Of a DNA stretch of 64,000 nucleotides, positions 38,215 through 48,367 are shown in pieces. The stretch comes from Candidatus Oscillochloris fontis. GTDB lineage: Bacteria > Chloroflexota > Chloroflexia > Chloroflexales > Chloroflexaceae. The notes under the pieces were generated by a model. That model made no database searches, was not told the DNA's origin, and was given only the letters and a program-made list of their open reading frames with translations. Location of the stretch: contig NZ_RYFD01000011.1 of assembly GCF_004138135.1 (NCBI RefSeq), positions 25,580 through 89,579 on the forward strand, in the 5' to 3' direction. Made by a program: the position numbers and the translations under genes. Each line of letters opens with the position of its first letter. The stretch's first letter is position 1.

Positions 38215-41200
38215 ACATCGTTCTGATTAGTGCTACCGGGAATGGCATTCCGGCTGCGCGCCAAGCTCTGCTGCAACTTGAACCGCACGCCCCTGGTCAG
38301 TGGTGCATCCAGGCCCGTGCCGCGAGTAGCCTCGCCGATAAGGAAGTTGCCGCGCAGTTCTGTGCGCAGTATGTCCGTGATGCCGATGTCCTCATTGTCA
38401 TCTTGCACGGCGGGGCAGCTTCGTGCCCGCACCTCGATCTGGTATTAGCGGCATTTAGCGCTGGGGGTGGCTATTGCTATATTCACCCCTCGGATGAGGA
38501 TGCTACGGCTATCTCACAGATCAGTTCAACCGATTTTGGTAGTGCCTTTTTTGTTCAGGTGCAACACTATGTGCAGTATGACGGTGCCGCAAACTGGTGC
38601 AATCTGCTCTGCCTATTGGCGAGTCGTCAGGGGTTGAATCTGGCCTATGATCCGCCACATCCCCAACCCACCGAGGCGCTCTACCACCCCGATACCGGCA
38701 TTGCTGCGACGCTGGAGGAACACCTGATCGCACGCGGCACTAGTAGCGCCGCGCTGCGCCAGAGCCATCGCCCGGTGGTGGGGATCTGTTTCTACCCCAG
38801 TTTCTATGACGATGACAATATGGCTTGGGCAAATGCGCTGATCCGCGAGATTGAGCATCAGGGCGGCTTCCCGCTGGCCTGTTTCTACATGCGCATGCCC
38901 GATCCCATCCGCAACAATCGGATCTCGGATTGGGTGGTCGAGAACTATTTTATGCACGCCGGTGCGCCGCTGATCCATGTGCTGATCAATACCATGCACT
39001 TTTCGATCCGACTCGCGACCCCCCAGGTGGCCGATGCCTATGCCCGGCTGGGGGTGCCGGTGCTCCAGACGATGTTGCTCTACCTCGCGCATGATGAGTG
39101 GCGCACGAGTATGCAGGGCACCACCATTATGGAGGTGGCCAGCAGCGCCGCTCAGCCGGAGTTTGATGGGGCCTTGATCACGATCCCGATTGCAACCCGC
39201 GAGATCCTGCCCGCCGATGATCTGACTGGGGCTAGTCTGCATGCCCACCTGCCCATTCCTGAGCGTGTGGCGGCGTTGGTGCGCCTCGCCCATCGCTGGG
39301 CCTCGCTCCGCCTGATGCCCAATGCCCACAAGCGGGTGGCGATCATCTTGCATAACTATCCGGCTACCAATGAACGTATCGGCTGTGCGACGGGCCTCGA
39401 TTCACTCGAAAGTGTGGTCAATATTGTTCAGATGTTGGCCGCTGAGGGCTATGCGGTTGATCACTGCTACGCTTCGGGCGAGGAGTTGATCGCCGCGCTG
39501 CTGGCGCATGCCACCAACGATGAGCGTTGGCAGACCCCTGATGTTCTGGCCGCCCGTGCGATTGATCTGCTCTCGGTGCGCAATTACCTCCCCTGGATGC
39601 AGGATCTTCCCGCCGACCGCCGTGCCGAGATCGAGCGTGATTGGGGGGCGGCTCCTGGCCCGATCTTGGCCCATGATGGTCGGGTGATCATCACCGGCCT
39701 AACGAATGGGAACCTCTATATTGGCCTCCAGCCACCGCGTGGCTTTGCCCATGATGCCGATAAGGTTCACGATCCGCTCTTGCCGCCGCCACCCGCCTAT
39801 CTGCTCAGCTACCGCTGGATACGCGACATCTTTCAGGCTGATGCGGTCATTCATGTTGGAACCCACGGTACGCTGGAGTGGATGCCGGGTAAGGCGCTGG
39901 CGCTCTCGGAGCAGTGCTACCCCGATCTGGCGATCATGGATCTGCCCAATCTCTATCCGTATATTATCAACAATCCCGGTGAGGGCGTGCAGGCCAAGCG
40001 CCGTTCGTATGCCTGCGTGGTTGATTATCTCATCCCGGCCATGACCAGTGCCGACCGCTATGAGCATCTGGAGACACTCGATACGCGGTTGTTGGAATAT
40101 ATGCAGATGGCGGCGATGAATCCCGCGCAGTTGCCTATTCTGGCGCGTGCGATTTGGGAACTGACCACTACCTGCCACCTGGATCGGGATATGGAGGTTG
40201 ATGAGGCCACTGCCTTCGCCGACTTTGATGCCTTTGTCCATCGCCTGCATGCCTATGTGTGTGAACTGGCGGACGCCGCGATCAGCGATGGCCTGCATAC
40301 ACTTGGCGAACCACCTGAGGGTCAGCGCTTGATCCAGTTTCTGGCCCAACTTGTGCGCTTGCCCAATGGCGATGTGCCCTCGTTGCGTGAAGGTATCGCC
40401 ACGCTGTGGGGCTATAACTACGACACACTGCTGCGTCACCGGGGTGACGTTGATCCCACTGGGCGCTTCCCAAGCTATGGGGTGGCGCTTGAAGCCATCC
40501 ACACCGAGGCGTTGCGTCTGCTCCAGGCGCTCTATGCTGGTGACGCACATGTCTGTGATGATGGCCCGCTGGCACCAACCCTGAGCTATGTGCGTGACGC
40601 ACTCATTCCGCGTCTCCAACAGACAAAGGATGAACTGGAGTCCATTCGTTTGGGCCTCGCCGGAGAGCATGTGCTTCCCGGTGGCAGTGGCGCACCCACC
40701 CGTGGTATGGCCGATGTGCTGCCGAGTGGGCGCAATTTCTATACCGTCGATCCGCAGAAACTCCCCTCGCTGGCCGCTTGGGAGGTCGGCGTTGCCCTGG
40801 GTGATGCGATGGTCGAACGCTACCGCACCGAGACAGGCAGCCTACCCGACACCATCGGGATGGTGGTTTGGTCTACGCCAACGATGCGTACCATGGGCGA
40901 GGATATTGCCCAGATCCTCTATCTGATGGGGGTGCGCCCGCGTTGGCACACCACCAGTGGGCGCGTCGAGGGCGTCGAACCCATCCCGCTGAACGAACTC
41001 AGGTTCCCGCGTATTGATGTCACTCTCCGCATCTCTGGCCTCTTCCGCGACACCTTCCCTAATCTCATGGCACTGATTGATGATGCGGTGCAGATGGTGG
41101 CCATGCTCAACGAGACGCCTGAGCAGAATGCGCTGCGGCGCAACGTGCTCCGTGACCGTGACGAGTTGATTCAGCGTGGGATTGACCCCGAAGCTGCATT

Positions 41201-41936
41201 GCGTGACGCAAGTTTCCGCATCTTCACCGAGCCACCGGGTGGCTATGGCAGCGGGATCGGGGAGATGATCGAGGCTCAGGCATGGCAGGAACGTGCCGAT
41301 CTGGCCGAGACCTTCATCAGTTGGGGCGGCTATGCCTATGGGCGCGGCGTCTATGGTGTGGCCCGCCACACAACCTTCCGCCAACGCCTGGCTGGTATTC
41401 AACTCGTGGTCAAGAATGAGGATACCCGCGAGTATGATCTCTACTCCGACGACGACTGGGCCGGTTACCTGGGCGGCTTTGGGTTGGCGGTCCAGACGGT
41501 CGCCGGACATACGCCACTCGCCTACAGCGGTGACGCCTCCGATCCCCAACGCCTCGTCTACTGCGACAGCCAACAGGAGAGTCGCCGTATCTTCCGCACC
41601 CGCATTCTCAACCCCAAGTGGATCGCTGGCTTGCAACGCCACGGTTTTAAGGGGGCTGGCGATATGGCCCATACGATTGATAATGCCTTCATCTGGAGCG
41701 CCGTTGGTGCTGTGGTTGAGGATTGGATGTACGAGGGTATGGCCGAGCGCTACACCCTTGACCCGGCCATGCAACAATGGATGCGCGAGGTCAACCCGCA
41801 CGCCCTTCAGAGCATCCTGGCTCGCCTGCTTGAGGCGATCAAGCGCGGGATGTGGCAGGCTGACGAAGCAATGCAGCAGCGCCTGAGCCAACTCTACCTG
41901 GAAGTTGAGGGCGATATTGAGGAGCATGCTGAATAG
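38211..41936 (+). CDS. cobN: Cobaltochelatase large subunit CobN
   Basis: 1241 residues, full length for CobN/BchH proteins. The block [20 protein letters not shown] followed by [17 protein letters not shown] favours CobN (the BchH version has NNPSEATIAKRRSYA). Others are [13 protein letters not shown] segments ([15 protein letters not shown]) and [17 protein letters not shown] near the C-terminus. The enzyme inserts Co2+ into a corrin ring precursor with ATP hydrolysed by the AAA subunits. The ATGA overlap with chlI-like indicates coupled translation. No other corrin-ring genes are in the window. Confidence 0.92.
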   Translation: MNIVLISATGNGIPAARQALLQLEPHAPGQWCIQARAASSLADKEVAAQFCAQYVRDADVLIVILHGGAASCPHLDLVLAAFSAGGGYCYIHPSDEDATAISQISSTDFGSAFFVQVQHYVQYDGAANWCNLLCLLASRQGLNLAYDPPHPQPTEALYHPDTGIAATLEEHLIARGTSSAALRQSHRPVVGICFYPSFYDDDNMAWANALIREIEHQGGFPLACFYMRMPDPIRNNRISDWVVENYFMHAGAPLIHVLINTMHFSIRLATPQVADAYARLGVPVLQTMLLYLAHDEWRTSMQGTTIMEVASSAAQPEFDGALITIPIATREILPADDLTGASLHAHLPIPERVAALVRLAHRWASLRLMPNAHKRVAIILHNYPATNERIGCATGLDSLESVVNIVQMLAAEGYAVDHCYASGEELIAALLAHATNDERWQTPDVLAARAIDLLSVRNYLPWMQDLPADRRAEIERDWGAAPGPILAHDGRVIITGLTNGNLYIGLQPPRGFAHDADKVHDPLLPPPPAYLLSYRWIRDIFQADAVIHVGTHGTLEWMPGKALALSEQCYPDLAIMDLPNLYPYIINNPGEGVQAKRRSYACVVDYLIPAMTSADRYEHLETLDTRLLEYMQMAAMNPAQLPILARAIWELTTTCHLDRDMEVDEATAFADFDAFVHRLHAYVCELADAAISDGLHTLGEPPEGQRLIQFLAQLVRLPNGDVPSLREGIATLWGYNYDTLLRHRGDVDPTGRFPSYGVALEAIHTEALRLLQALYAGDAHVCDDGPLAPTLSYVRDALIPRLQQTKDELESIRLGLAGEHVLPGGSGAPTRGMADVLPSGRNFYTVDPQKLPSLAAWEVGVALGDAMVERYRTETGSLPDTIGMVVWSTPTMRTMGEDIAQILYLMGVRPRWHTTSGRVEGVEPIPLNELRFPRIDVTLRISGLFRDTFPNLMALIDDAVQMVAMLNETPEQNALRRNVLRDRDELIQRGIDPEAALRDASFRIFTEPPGGYGSGIGEMIEAQAWQERADLAETFISWGGYAYGRGVYGVARHTTFRQRLAGIQLVVKNEDTREYDLYSDDDWAGYLGGFGLAVQTVAGHTPLAYSGDASDPQRLVYCDSQQESRRIFRTRILNPKWIAGLQRHGFKGAGDMAHTIDNAFIWSAVGAVVEDWMYEGMAERYTLDPAMQQWMREVNPHALQSILARLLEAIKRGMWQADEAMQQRLSQLYLEVEGDIEEHAE

Positions 41937-41987
41937 GCTGCGCTACCCCGAACGTCCACCAGAGGTCACTTTGTTATAAAGGATTCT

Positions 41988-43133
41988 ATGCTCCTAGCCA
42001 CCTACTACGATGGTGTCGAGATCCATCGTGCTGAGAAGATCATCTACGCCCGCTTCCTCACCCCACATCGGGTTATTTCGACCTGCCGTAGTAGTGCGGG
42101 AGGCATCCACGATCATCTCGACTACCTCTACAACCACCAATCATGTGAACCAGGCGGTCATCACCTGAGCAGCGACCTGCACCGCTTAGCGGTTCATGAA
42201 CCCGACGCCTACCGTGCCGCTATCGCCAACCGCCACGACCTGCCTCCAGAATGCTGCGCCACCATGGGAACAGCCGCCAATATGCAGGCTGCTGCGATTG
42301 CCCACGAGGTCTTCCGCGATCTCGAAGTGGTTGCCGTGTGTACCGGTGGTGTTGAGAGCAACGCGGGGCGCGCCGGTGATCCGGCGAGTTATCACGAGGA
42401 GGGCGGTGAATATGTGTTTCTCCCTTCACCCAACGCCGGTACCATCGTGATCATGCTCTGCATCAGCCGCGAATTGGCCCCTGGCACGATGGTCGAGGCG
42501 GTTACGATGGCCACCGAGGCCAAAACGGCAGTGCTACAGGAATACAGTATTCCCTCGTGCTATTCGAGCAGGTTAGCGACGGGCACTGGCACCGATCAGA
42601 TTGGTATTGCGGCACGGCTAGGGGGAAATTCGCTGCGGGGTGCCCAGAAACATACGAAGTTGGGCGAACTGATCGGGCGTGCGGTACAAACGGCGCTTCG
42701 CCAAACCCTGGCGCGTCAGAATGGCCTAACTCCGGTAAGCCAGTGCAGCAGCCTCGCCCTGCTACGCCGCCTAGGAACTGATAGTTCGCGTCTCAGTACG
42801 GCGATCTGTGATCACCTCAGCCCCGATGATGCCGCGTTACTACGCCGTAATTTGCTGGTGGTACTCAATGATCCGCCGACGGTAGCTGCGGTTGCTGCAC
42901 TGCTCCATCTCTATGATCAGTTCTGCTGGGGCGTCCTGCCGCTAAGCTGCCTCCCCGATGTTTTGATGCCCTATGTTGCCCAGATCGCCACAGCGGTGGC
43001 GGGGCGCTCGCAGCCCAGCGCCGGATACCAGCAGCAGCTTGCCTTCCACCCGGTATCGCTCATTCCCGATACGATCCTCGATCTGGTTGCCCGCGCCTTC
43101 GCCCTCGGCTTTAGCGACAAGTGGCCATCCTAG
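41988..43133 (+). CDS. cbiZ: Adenosylcobinamide amidohydrolase CbiZ
   Basis: 381 residues with AAAGGATTCT upstream. CbiZ landmarks are CRSSAGGIHDHLDYL, CATMGTAANMQAAAIAHEVF, VVAVCTGGVESNAGRAGDP, the segment MATEAKTAVLQEYSI, and ATGTGTDQIGIAARLGGN followed by HTKLGELIGRAVQ. It cleaves the aminopropanol side chain of imported cobinamides or pseudocobalamins so they can be rebuilt as the cell's own cobalamin. It is a stand-alone version, with about 150 extra C-terminal residues. The position behind btuFCD is expected for corrinoid salvage. Confidence 0.9.
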   Translation: MLLATYYDGVEIHRAEKIIYARFLTPHRVISTCRSSAGGIHDHLDYLYNHQSCEPGGHHLSSDLHRLAVHEPDAYRAAIANRHDLPPECCATMGTAANMQAAAIAHEVFRDLEVVAVCTGGVESNAGRAGDPASYHEEGGEYVFLPSPNAGTIVIMLCISRELAPGTMVEAVTMATEAKTAVLQEYSIPSCYSSRLATGTGTDQIGIAARLGGNSLRGAQKHTKLGELIGRAVQTALRQTLARQNGLTPVSQCSSLALLRRLGTDSSRLSTAICDHLSPDDAALLRRNLLVVLNDPPTVAAVAALLHLYDQFCWGVLPLSCLPDVLMPYVAQIATAVAGRSQPSAGYQQQLAFHPVSLIPDTILDLVARAFALGFSDKWPS

Positions 43134-43141
43134 AGAGAGCT

Positions 43142-44461
43142 ATGCACACCACCACACCGCAACCTTCAATGTGCGCCTTTAGTGTTATCTGGTCGGGCCA
43201 ACTTCTCTCGTTGATCGGCACTGCACTGAGTAGCTTTGCGCTCTCGATCTGGGCCTGGGACATGAGCGGTTCAGCGACCGCACTGGCGCTGGTGAGTTTC
43301 TTCGGTTTTGGGGCAACCATCCTCGCCACGCCTTTTGCTGGGCCAATCGTAGATCGAATTCCGCGTAAGCGGGTCTTGATCCTGAGCGATCTGGGGGCTG
43401 CCGTCTCCAGTTTCGGCTTGCTCATCTTTTTATTGGTGGGCCAGCTTGAGATCTGGCATCTCTGTGTTGCCAGTGCCATCGCTGGGATTGCGCAGGCATT
43501 CCAGTACCCCGCCTACGCGGCAGCGGTGAGCATGCTCTCCCCACCCGCCCATCTGGTACGTGCCGGTGGTATGTTGGCCTTTGCCCAATCCAGCGCCACA
43601 ACTGCTGCGCCGATCCTCTCTGGTATCCTCTTGGGCGTTGTCGGGCTTCAAGGGGTGCTGATCATCGATCTGCTCACCTTTTGTATGGCGATGGCTACCC
43701 TCGCGATGACGGCTATCCCCGAACCTCCATCAACTCAGCCCGCCGACCTCCCTCTTGGCGGGCAACTACGCCAGGAACTCTTTTATGGGTTTCGCTACAT
43801 CCTCGCTCGGCCCGGCTTGCGCCAACTCCAAATCCTCTTTCTGCTCATCAACCTGACCGGCTCCATGAGCCTCGTGCTGCTCTCACCCCTCATCCTCGCC
43901 CGCTCCGGCGGTGATGCGCTGATCCTGGGTTGGGTACGGGTGGCCCTGGGCATCGGTGGTATCTGCGCGGGCCTCGTCCTGACTATCTGGGGCGGCCCAC
44001 AACGCCGCATCCATGGCGTTCTGCTGGGGTGGGCACTCCTGGGCCTTACCGGTGATCTCCTCTTTGGAGTGGGGCGTTCGGCGATGATCTGGATCGTGGC
44101 GGCATTCTGCTCAACCTTCTTCTACCATATTGCGGTCAGCGCGAACCAGGCTATTTGGCAAACCCGCGTTGAACCTGAGGTGCAAGGGCGGGTCTTTGCG
44201 GCCCGGCGTCTCTCATCCCAAATCACTGCCCCACTGGGGATGCTCGTGGCTGGCCCGCTTGCCGATGGCCTCCTGGAACCAGCCATGCAACCGGGTGGCA
44301 GCCTTGCGGGCCTCTTTGGTTGGCTGGTGGGGGTGGGGCCAGGTGCGGGTTTGGCACTCCTCTTTGTTGTCACTGGCATACTAGGCACGCTGATCGGTAT
44401 CGGTGGCTATCTGCTGCCCGCTGCACGCATGATTGAGCCTCCCACCACCGCTTTGCTTTGA
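43142..44461 (+). CDS. Major facilitator superfamily transporter
   Basis: 439 residues from the ATG at 43142, preceded by GAGAGAG. Twelve predicted transmembrane helices. The loop after helix 2 is FAGPIVDRIPRKRVLILSDL, the usual MFS motif A variant of the EntS/NRE-type group. It is the last gene of the btu/cob run, separated from cbiZ by only 8 bp. It may export a corrinoid, metal or chelate, but nothing in the sequence fixes the substrate. Confidence 0.8.
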   Translation: MHTTTPQPSMCAFSVIWSGQLLSLIGTALSSFALSIWAWDMSGSATALALVSFFGFGATILATPFAGPIVDRIPRKRVLILSDLGAAVSSFGLLIFLLVGQLEIWHLCVASAIAGIAQAFQYPAYAAAVSMLSPPAHLVRAGGMLAFAQSSATTAAPILSGILLGVVGLQGVLIIDLLTFCMAMATLAMTAIPEPPSTQPADLPLGGQLRQELFYGFRYILARPGLRQLQILFLLINLTGSMSLVLLSPLILARSGGDALILGWVRVALGIGGICAGLVLTIWGGPQRRIHGVLLGWALLGLTGDLLFGVGRSAMIWIVAAFCSTFFYHIAVSANQAIWQTRVEPEVQGRVFAARRLSSQITAPLGMLVAGPLADGLLEPAMQPGGSLAGLFGWLVGVGPGAGLALLFVVTGILGTLIGIGGYLLPAARMIEPPTTALL

Positions 44462-44499
44462 GCGTGCGTTACACGATATTTTATCTTCATAGTTTATGT

Positions 44500-44651
44500 C
44501 AGAGCATGGGCAATGTCCTTGGGGCTACGCCCCAAGCCCCATTTTTTGTGGTGTTTTGGCGGCGAAGCCGCCAAAACACCACAAAAAATTTCTGCGGGGG
44601 CGGCGCAGCCGCCTCCGCACCCCCACCGGAGGTGACTTTGCACATGCCCTG
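44500..44651. repeat. 152-bp MITE-like element, family C, with 10-bp target duplication
   Basis: Ends CAGAGCATGGGCAATGTC and GACTTTGCACATGCCCTG are imperfect inverted repeats. The interior is three GC-rich hairpins (GGGGCTACGCCCC, GGCGGCGAAGCCGCC and GGGGCGGCGCAGCCGCC). TAGTTTATGT flanks it exactly on both sides (44490-44499 and 44652-44661). No ORF. Together with the AT-rich leader that follows it occupies the 383-bp gap before the LGFP gene. Confidence 0.88.
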
Positions 44652-44739
44652 TAGTTTATGTTGTATTGACCTTCATAAAATACTAAATCGTGGTATTATA
44701 AGGCAACCAATGGTCTGTTTTGAATCCCATCCTCGCCCG

Positions 44740-44763
44740 GTAATTGTGAGATAGCACAATTAC
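44740..44763. promoter_or_regulatory. Operator-like palindrome upstream of the LGFP gene
   Basis: GTAATTGTG and CACAATTAC are exact complements around AGATAG, about 80 bp before the start codon. The surrounding AT-rich leader could hold the promoter. The regulator is unknown. Confidence 0.4.
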
Positions 44764-44844
44764 CCATCTCCTGTCTGATAAATTCCCATACATGATCTAA
44801 AGTATGATCAATTTGTATGTGTAATTGATAGGAGGGCTTCGGTT

Positions 44845-45762
44845 ATGCTACGTCGGACATCCACGCTTGCAAGCCTGTTCGTTGGCCTCATGCTCGTGCT
44901 CACCTTCTTCAGCGTCCAGCACGTTACGGCCCAGGATCAGCGCTGTTTTCCAGAGACAAATCAGTGTATCTCTGGCCCTATTCGTACCTATTGGGAGCAG
45001 CGGGGCGGGTTACCGATCTTCGGTTTTCCGATTACGGCTCAACGTCTTGAGACAGTCGAGGGACGACAGTTGCAGGTACAATGGTTTGAGCGGGATCGCT
45101 TGGAGATCCAGGCCGATGGAACCGTGACCACTGGGCGTTTAGGGGCTGAGTTGCTGGCCTTGCAGGGCCGCCCATGGCAGCAAGGGAATAAGCTCTCGCC
45201 CGACTCGGGGTGTATCGCCAACTTCCCCACTGGACACCAGATCTGTGGTGCCTTTGCCAAATTCTGGAATGCAAATGGTGGCCTGGTTCGGCTGGGCTAC
45301 CCGGTTACGGGCGAGATGCAGGAGACCATCGAGGGTCAGACCTATACGGTGCAGTATTTCGAGCGCCGCCGCTTTGAACTCCACGGTACGCAGGTGATGT
45401 TGGGCCTCCTGGGGCGCGAGGTGCTCAACTTTATACCCGCAACTCCACCACCACCTACTGACCTCTGCGATCAGGTTCCGGCAAGTTTGAGTGCCTATAT
45501 TGATCCGAAATGTGGCCCAGGGGGGACGACCTTTGGGGCGTATGGGACGGGTTTTGCCCCTGGTGAGTGGGTAGGTGTTTATCTCACTGCCCCCGACCAG
45601 AGTGTGATCGGGGCACCCTTCCAGGTGCGTGCGGGGCGTGATGGAACTACATCAGGGGTTACATTCCGTAGTCAAACCAATTTCCCTGCGGGGATCTATG
45701 CCTTCACCTTTGAGGGTGTGGATAGCCACCATAAGGGTATTGCGTACTTTGGATTGAAGTAA
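44845..45762 (+). CDS. Secreted LGFP-repeat-like protein
   Basis: 305 residues with an AGGAGGG ribosome site and a signal peptide (LASLFVGLMLVLTFFSV, cleavage near VTAQ). Two repeats share Cys-rich, Phe/Gly-rich patterns: ISGPIRTYWEQRGGLPIFGF and IFGFPITAQRLETVEGRQLQ; then GAFAKFWNANGGLVRLGYPV with VQYFERRRFELH. These resemble LGFP-type wall or surface modules common in Chloroflexota. The C-terminal 90 residues (GTTFGAYGTGFAPGEWVGVY) form a separate Ig-like beta domain. Probably extracellular; ligand unknown. Confidence 0.75.
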   Translation: MLRRTSTLASLFVGLMLVLTFFSVQHVTAQDQRCFPETNQCISGPIRTYWEQRGGLPIFGFPITAQRLETVEGRQLQVQWFERDRLEIQADGTVTTGRLGAELLALQGRPWQQGNKLSPDSGCIANFPTGHQICGAFAKFWNANGGLVRLGYPVTGEMQETIEGQTYTVQYFERRRFELHGTQVMLGLLGREVLNFIPATPPPPTDLCDQVPASLSAYIDPKCGPGGTTFGAYGTGFAPGEWVGVYLTAPDQSVIGAPFQVRAGRDGTTSGVTFRSQTNFPAGIYAFTFEGVDSHHKGIAYFGLK

Positions 45763-45789
45763 GGGGCAAGCTAAGCCCGTAGCCGGGGT

Positions 45790-45853
45790 GTGGGGGCCGT
45801 AGGCCCCCACGAAAAAGAGTGTTTTGATGGTGCGTTTGGGGCGTAACCCCAAA
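45790..45853. repeat. Two short hairpins before the kinase gene
   Basis: GTGGGGGCCGT with AGGCCCCCAC (45790-45810), and TTTGGGGCGTAACCCCAAA (45835-45853). The second is like the outer hairpin of family C and its end runs into the ribosome site AAAGGGA of the kinase gene. Confidence 0.6.
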
Positions 45854-45863
45854 GGGACTCTTC

Positions 45864-47312
45864 ATGAATAGCCTTCTCGCTGACAATGCGGTTGTGAGTA
45901 ACCGCTACCAGATTATTCGTCAGATCGGGCGCGGTGGCATGGGGGCAGTCTATGAGACGCTTGATCTTCGTCTCCAGACGACCGTGGCGCTCAAACAGCG
46001 CATGACGATTGATGATACCTATCGGAATGCCTTTGAACGAGAAGCACGCATCCTCGCTCGCTTGCGCCATCCCGGTTTGCCGATTGTTAGTGATCACTTC
46101 TTTGAGGGTGATGATCAGTTTCTGGTCATGGAGTATGTGTCTGGCCCGAATCTGCAAGATCTGTTGGAAGAACAAAATGGGCCGCTCGATGAGGCCGAAT
46201 CGCTGCGTATCGCTGATCAAATTTTAGAAATTCTTGTCTATCTCCATAGTCATAATCCACCAATAGTTCATCGTGATATTAAACCGCAAAATATTAAAAT
46301 TAGTGGTACTCATCGCCGCCCGGTTCTCCTCGATTTTGGCCTCGCTAAGGGCCAAAGTATCAGCGGTAATACTCAGACCCAGGCGAGTATTTTTGGCTAT
46401 ACCCGCAACTATGCGCCACCCGAACAGATTCACAATACCGGTACCGATCAACGCAGTGATATTTATTCGCTAGGGGCAACCCTCTACCACATGCTGACCG
46501 GCAAGGCTCCTGCGTCGGCCCAAGATCGCATGCCTGCGGTATTGGAGAAACGTGCCGATCCGCTCCAACCCGCGATCAGCATCAATCCGCGCATCAATCC
46601 AGCCGTTAGTGATCTGTGTACGAAGGCATTGGCCTTGGCAGCTTCGGATCGCTTCCAGACGGCTGCGGAGATGCGGGCGGTATTACTGGCGACACCATCG
46701 GGACGCCATTTTAGTTCGACGACGCCCCTCGTGAAGGTTGCCGATGCTGAGACGATTGCAATGGGGCGTGCCTCCAATCAGGGATCGCTCCAAGTGGCGC
46801 ACCCTGATCATGGAGTACCCCAAGCCGCAAGTGCCGATCATTCCTCGCGCCGAACCGTGATGCTGGTTGGCGTGGCGATCCTGCTGTTGGTGTTGCTGGG
46901 TGGGGGTAGTGCCGCTTTTGCGCTTATGCAGAATATGGGTGACCCAACTCCTGTTCCGCTCATCGCTTCTTCAGCCGTGAGCGCTACTCCGCTGCTGGCC
47001 ACGAATACTTCGGCACCCCCGACGGAGACCGCACTGCCGCCGACGGAGACTGCATTACCGCCAAGCAATACCCCGATCCCGCCAAGCAATACTCCGATCC
47101 CGCCAAGCAATACTCCGATCCCACCAACCGATACCCCAGAGCCGCCAACTGATACCCCAGAGCCGCCAACCGATACCCCAACTTTGCGGCCATTACCCGT
47201 TCGTCCTTCACCAATACCGATTCGCCCAACGATCCGCCCAACGATTCGCCCAATTGTCACCCCCGACATCAATATCGAACCCACCTGGATTCCACCAACC
47301 ATTGCACCGTAG
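45864..47312 (+). CDS. Membrane-anchored Ser/Thr protein kinase (Pkn-type), active
   Basis: 482 residues. Kinase domain about 14-275: glycine loop GRGGMG (22-27), VALK Lys44, Glu in the AFEREARIL helix, HRDIKPQN (Asp138, Asn143) and DFG (157-159), so catalysis is expected. A transmembrane helix lies at about 332-354. The outer tail is built of tandem Pro/Thr repeats (PPTETAL, PPSNTPI, PPTDTPE) and RPTIRPT, a stalk or wall-spanning segment without a sensor domain. It is directly followed by a pseudokinase and a CHAT-NTPase-TPR gene. Confidence 0.92.
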   Translation: MNSLLADNAVVSNRYQIIRQIGRGGMGAVYETLDLRLQTTVALKQRMTIDDTYRNAFEREARILARLRHPGLPIVSDHFFEGDDQFLVMEYVSGPNLQDLLEEQNGPLDEAESLRIADQILEILVYLHSHNPPIVHRDIKPQNIKISGTHRRPVLLDFGLAKGQSISGNTQTQASIFGYTRNYAPPEQIHNTGTDQRSDIYSLGATLYHMLTGKAPASAQDRMPAVLEKRADPLQPAISINPRINPAVSDLCTKALALAASDRFQTAAEMRAVLLATPSGRHFSSTTPLVKVADAETIAMGRASNQGSLQVAHPDHGVPQAASADHSSRRTVMLVGVAILLLVLLGGGSAAFALMQNMGDPTPVPLIASSAVSATPLLATNTSAPPTETALPPTETALPPSNTPIPPSNTPIPPSNTPIPPTDTPEPPTDTPEPPTDTPTLRPLPVRPSPIPIRPTIRPTIRPIVTPDINIEPTWIPPTIAP

Positions 47313-47313
47313 T

Positions 47314-47322
47314 GGGGGGGGG
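47314..47322 (+). promoter_or_regulatory. Nine-G tract serving as ribosome site of the pseudokinase gene
   Basis: Nine consecutive G follow the kinase stop codon by one base and lie 4 nt before the pseudokinase ATG at 47327. Such a homopolymer could slip and alter spacing of the ribosome site. Confidence 0.55.
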
Positions 47323-47326
47323 ATTC

Positions 47327-48295
47327 ATGCACACCATCGAGGCACCGCTGGTCTTCAATCAGCGCTATCAGGTGATCCGTCTGCTCGGAGAAGGTAGCAG
47401 CGGTCGGGTGTATGAAGTGCTGGATCGCAGCCTTCAGACCCATGTGGCGCTCAAGCAGTTGGTGCATCTGAGTGAACGACGACGGCGTGCCTTCGAGCGC
47501 GAGGCGCGGATCTTGGCCCGCTTGCGCCATCCTGGCCTTCCGGTTGTGCACGACTATTTTAGTGATCCGCACGGCCCATGTCTGGTGATGGATCTGATCG
47601 GTGGGCGTGATCTGGCTGCCGTGGTGGCGCAGCGTGGGGCGTTGGATGAACGCGAAGTGGTGCAGATCGCCGATCAGGTGTTGGGGATCTTGGAGTATCT
47701 CCATGGCCAGCATCCGCCGGTGCTCCACCGGGCGATCAAGCCCCACGATCTTCGCCTCTGTCCCGACGGACGGGTGATGTTGCTCGATTTTGGCCTCTCA
47801 ACCGATCAACCCTCTGCACCGGTCGGCCAGACGAGCCTCAATCCCTATAGTCGCTCCTTCTGGTATGCCCCACCCGAACTGCTCTATCGTCGCCCGCTGG
47901 ATGGGCGTAGCGATCTCTATGCCCTAGGGGCCACGCTCTACCTCCTGGCGAGTGGCCATGCTCCACTAAGTACCGGCCAGCGGGCGGCGGCCCTCGTTGC
48001 TACCCAACCCGATCCGCTCGTTTCACCCCATGATCTCAATCCATTGATCAGCCCCGCCCTGGCCCAGGTGATCACTAGCGCAATGGCGCTCAACCCACCA
48101 GCACGCTTCGCAGATGCTACCACGATGCGCCATGCGCTCCATCAGACTCACGCCGGACAACAACTCTGGAATCGCATGCCCCCCAGCGATCCCGCCCCCG
48201 CCACTCGCCTTGCGCTGGGGCTTGTCGGGGTTGCGTTCCTCCTCGTGCTGATCGTATTCGTTGCGGTGGTGATGGTGTTTGGGCTGTTGGGCTAA
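47327..48295 (+). CDS. Membrane-anchored pseudokinase (HRD changed to HRA)
   Basis: 322 residues, closely similar in layout to the preceding kinase. The glycine loop (GEGSSGRVYE) and Lys43 are kept and DFG Asp154 is present. The catalytic loop reads HRAIKPHDL where the neighbour has HRDIKPQNI: the catalytic Asp is Ala136 and the metal-binding Asn is Asp141. It is thus predicted to bind ATP poorly or not and not to phosphorylate. One transmembrane helix ends the protein (FLLVLIVFVAVVMVFGLLG). A GTG 15 bp upstream is less likely as the start. It may act as a scaffold or allosteric partner of the upstream kinase. Confidence 0.85.
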   Translation: MHTIEAPLVFNQRYQVIRLLGEGSSGRVYEVLDRSLQTHVALKQLVHLSERRRRAFEREARILARLRHPGLPVVHDYFSDPHGPCLVMDLIGGRDLAAVVAQRGALDEREVVQIADQVLGILEYLHGQHPPVLHRAIKPHDLRLCPDGRVMLLDFGLSTDQPSAPVGQTSLNPYSRSFWYAPPELLYRRPLDGRSDLYALGATLYLLASGHAPLSTGQRAAALVATQPDPLVSPHDLNPLISPALAQVITSAMALNPPARFADATTMRHALHQTHAGQQLWNRMPPSDPAPATRLALGLVGVAFLLVLIVFVAVVMVFGLLG

Positions 48296-48367
48296 ACGCA
48301 CGTCCTTTTCTGTGCGGTATACTATGGTCTGTGTTAGTAAATTCTTCTGTTAGGATGTGAGTAATCT

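Noticed and set aside
40842..41927. Minus-strand ORF of 361 codons within cobN
   Set aside because: Antisense shadow of a well-supported CobN reading frame in GC-rich DNA.
38211..41936. Magnesium chelatase BchH instead of CobN
   Set aside because: The [12 protein letters not shown] block, the cobalamin riboswitch and btu/cbiZ neighbours favour CobN, although the ChlD/ChlI partners are shared by both enzymes.
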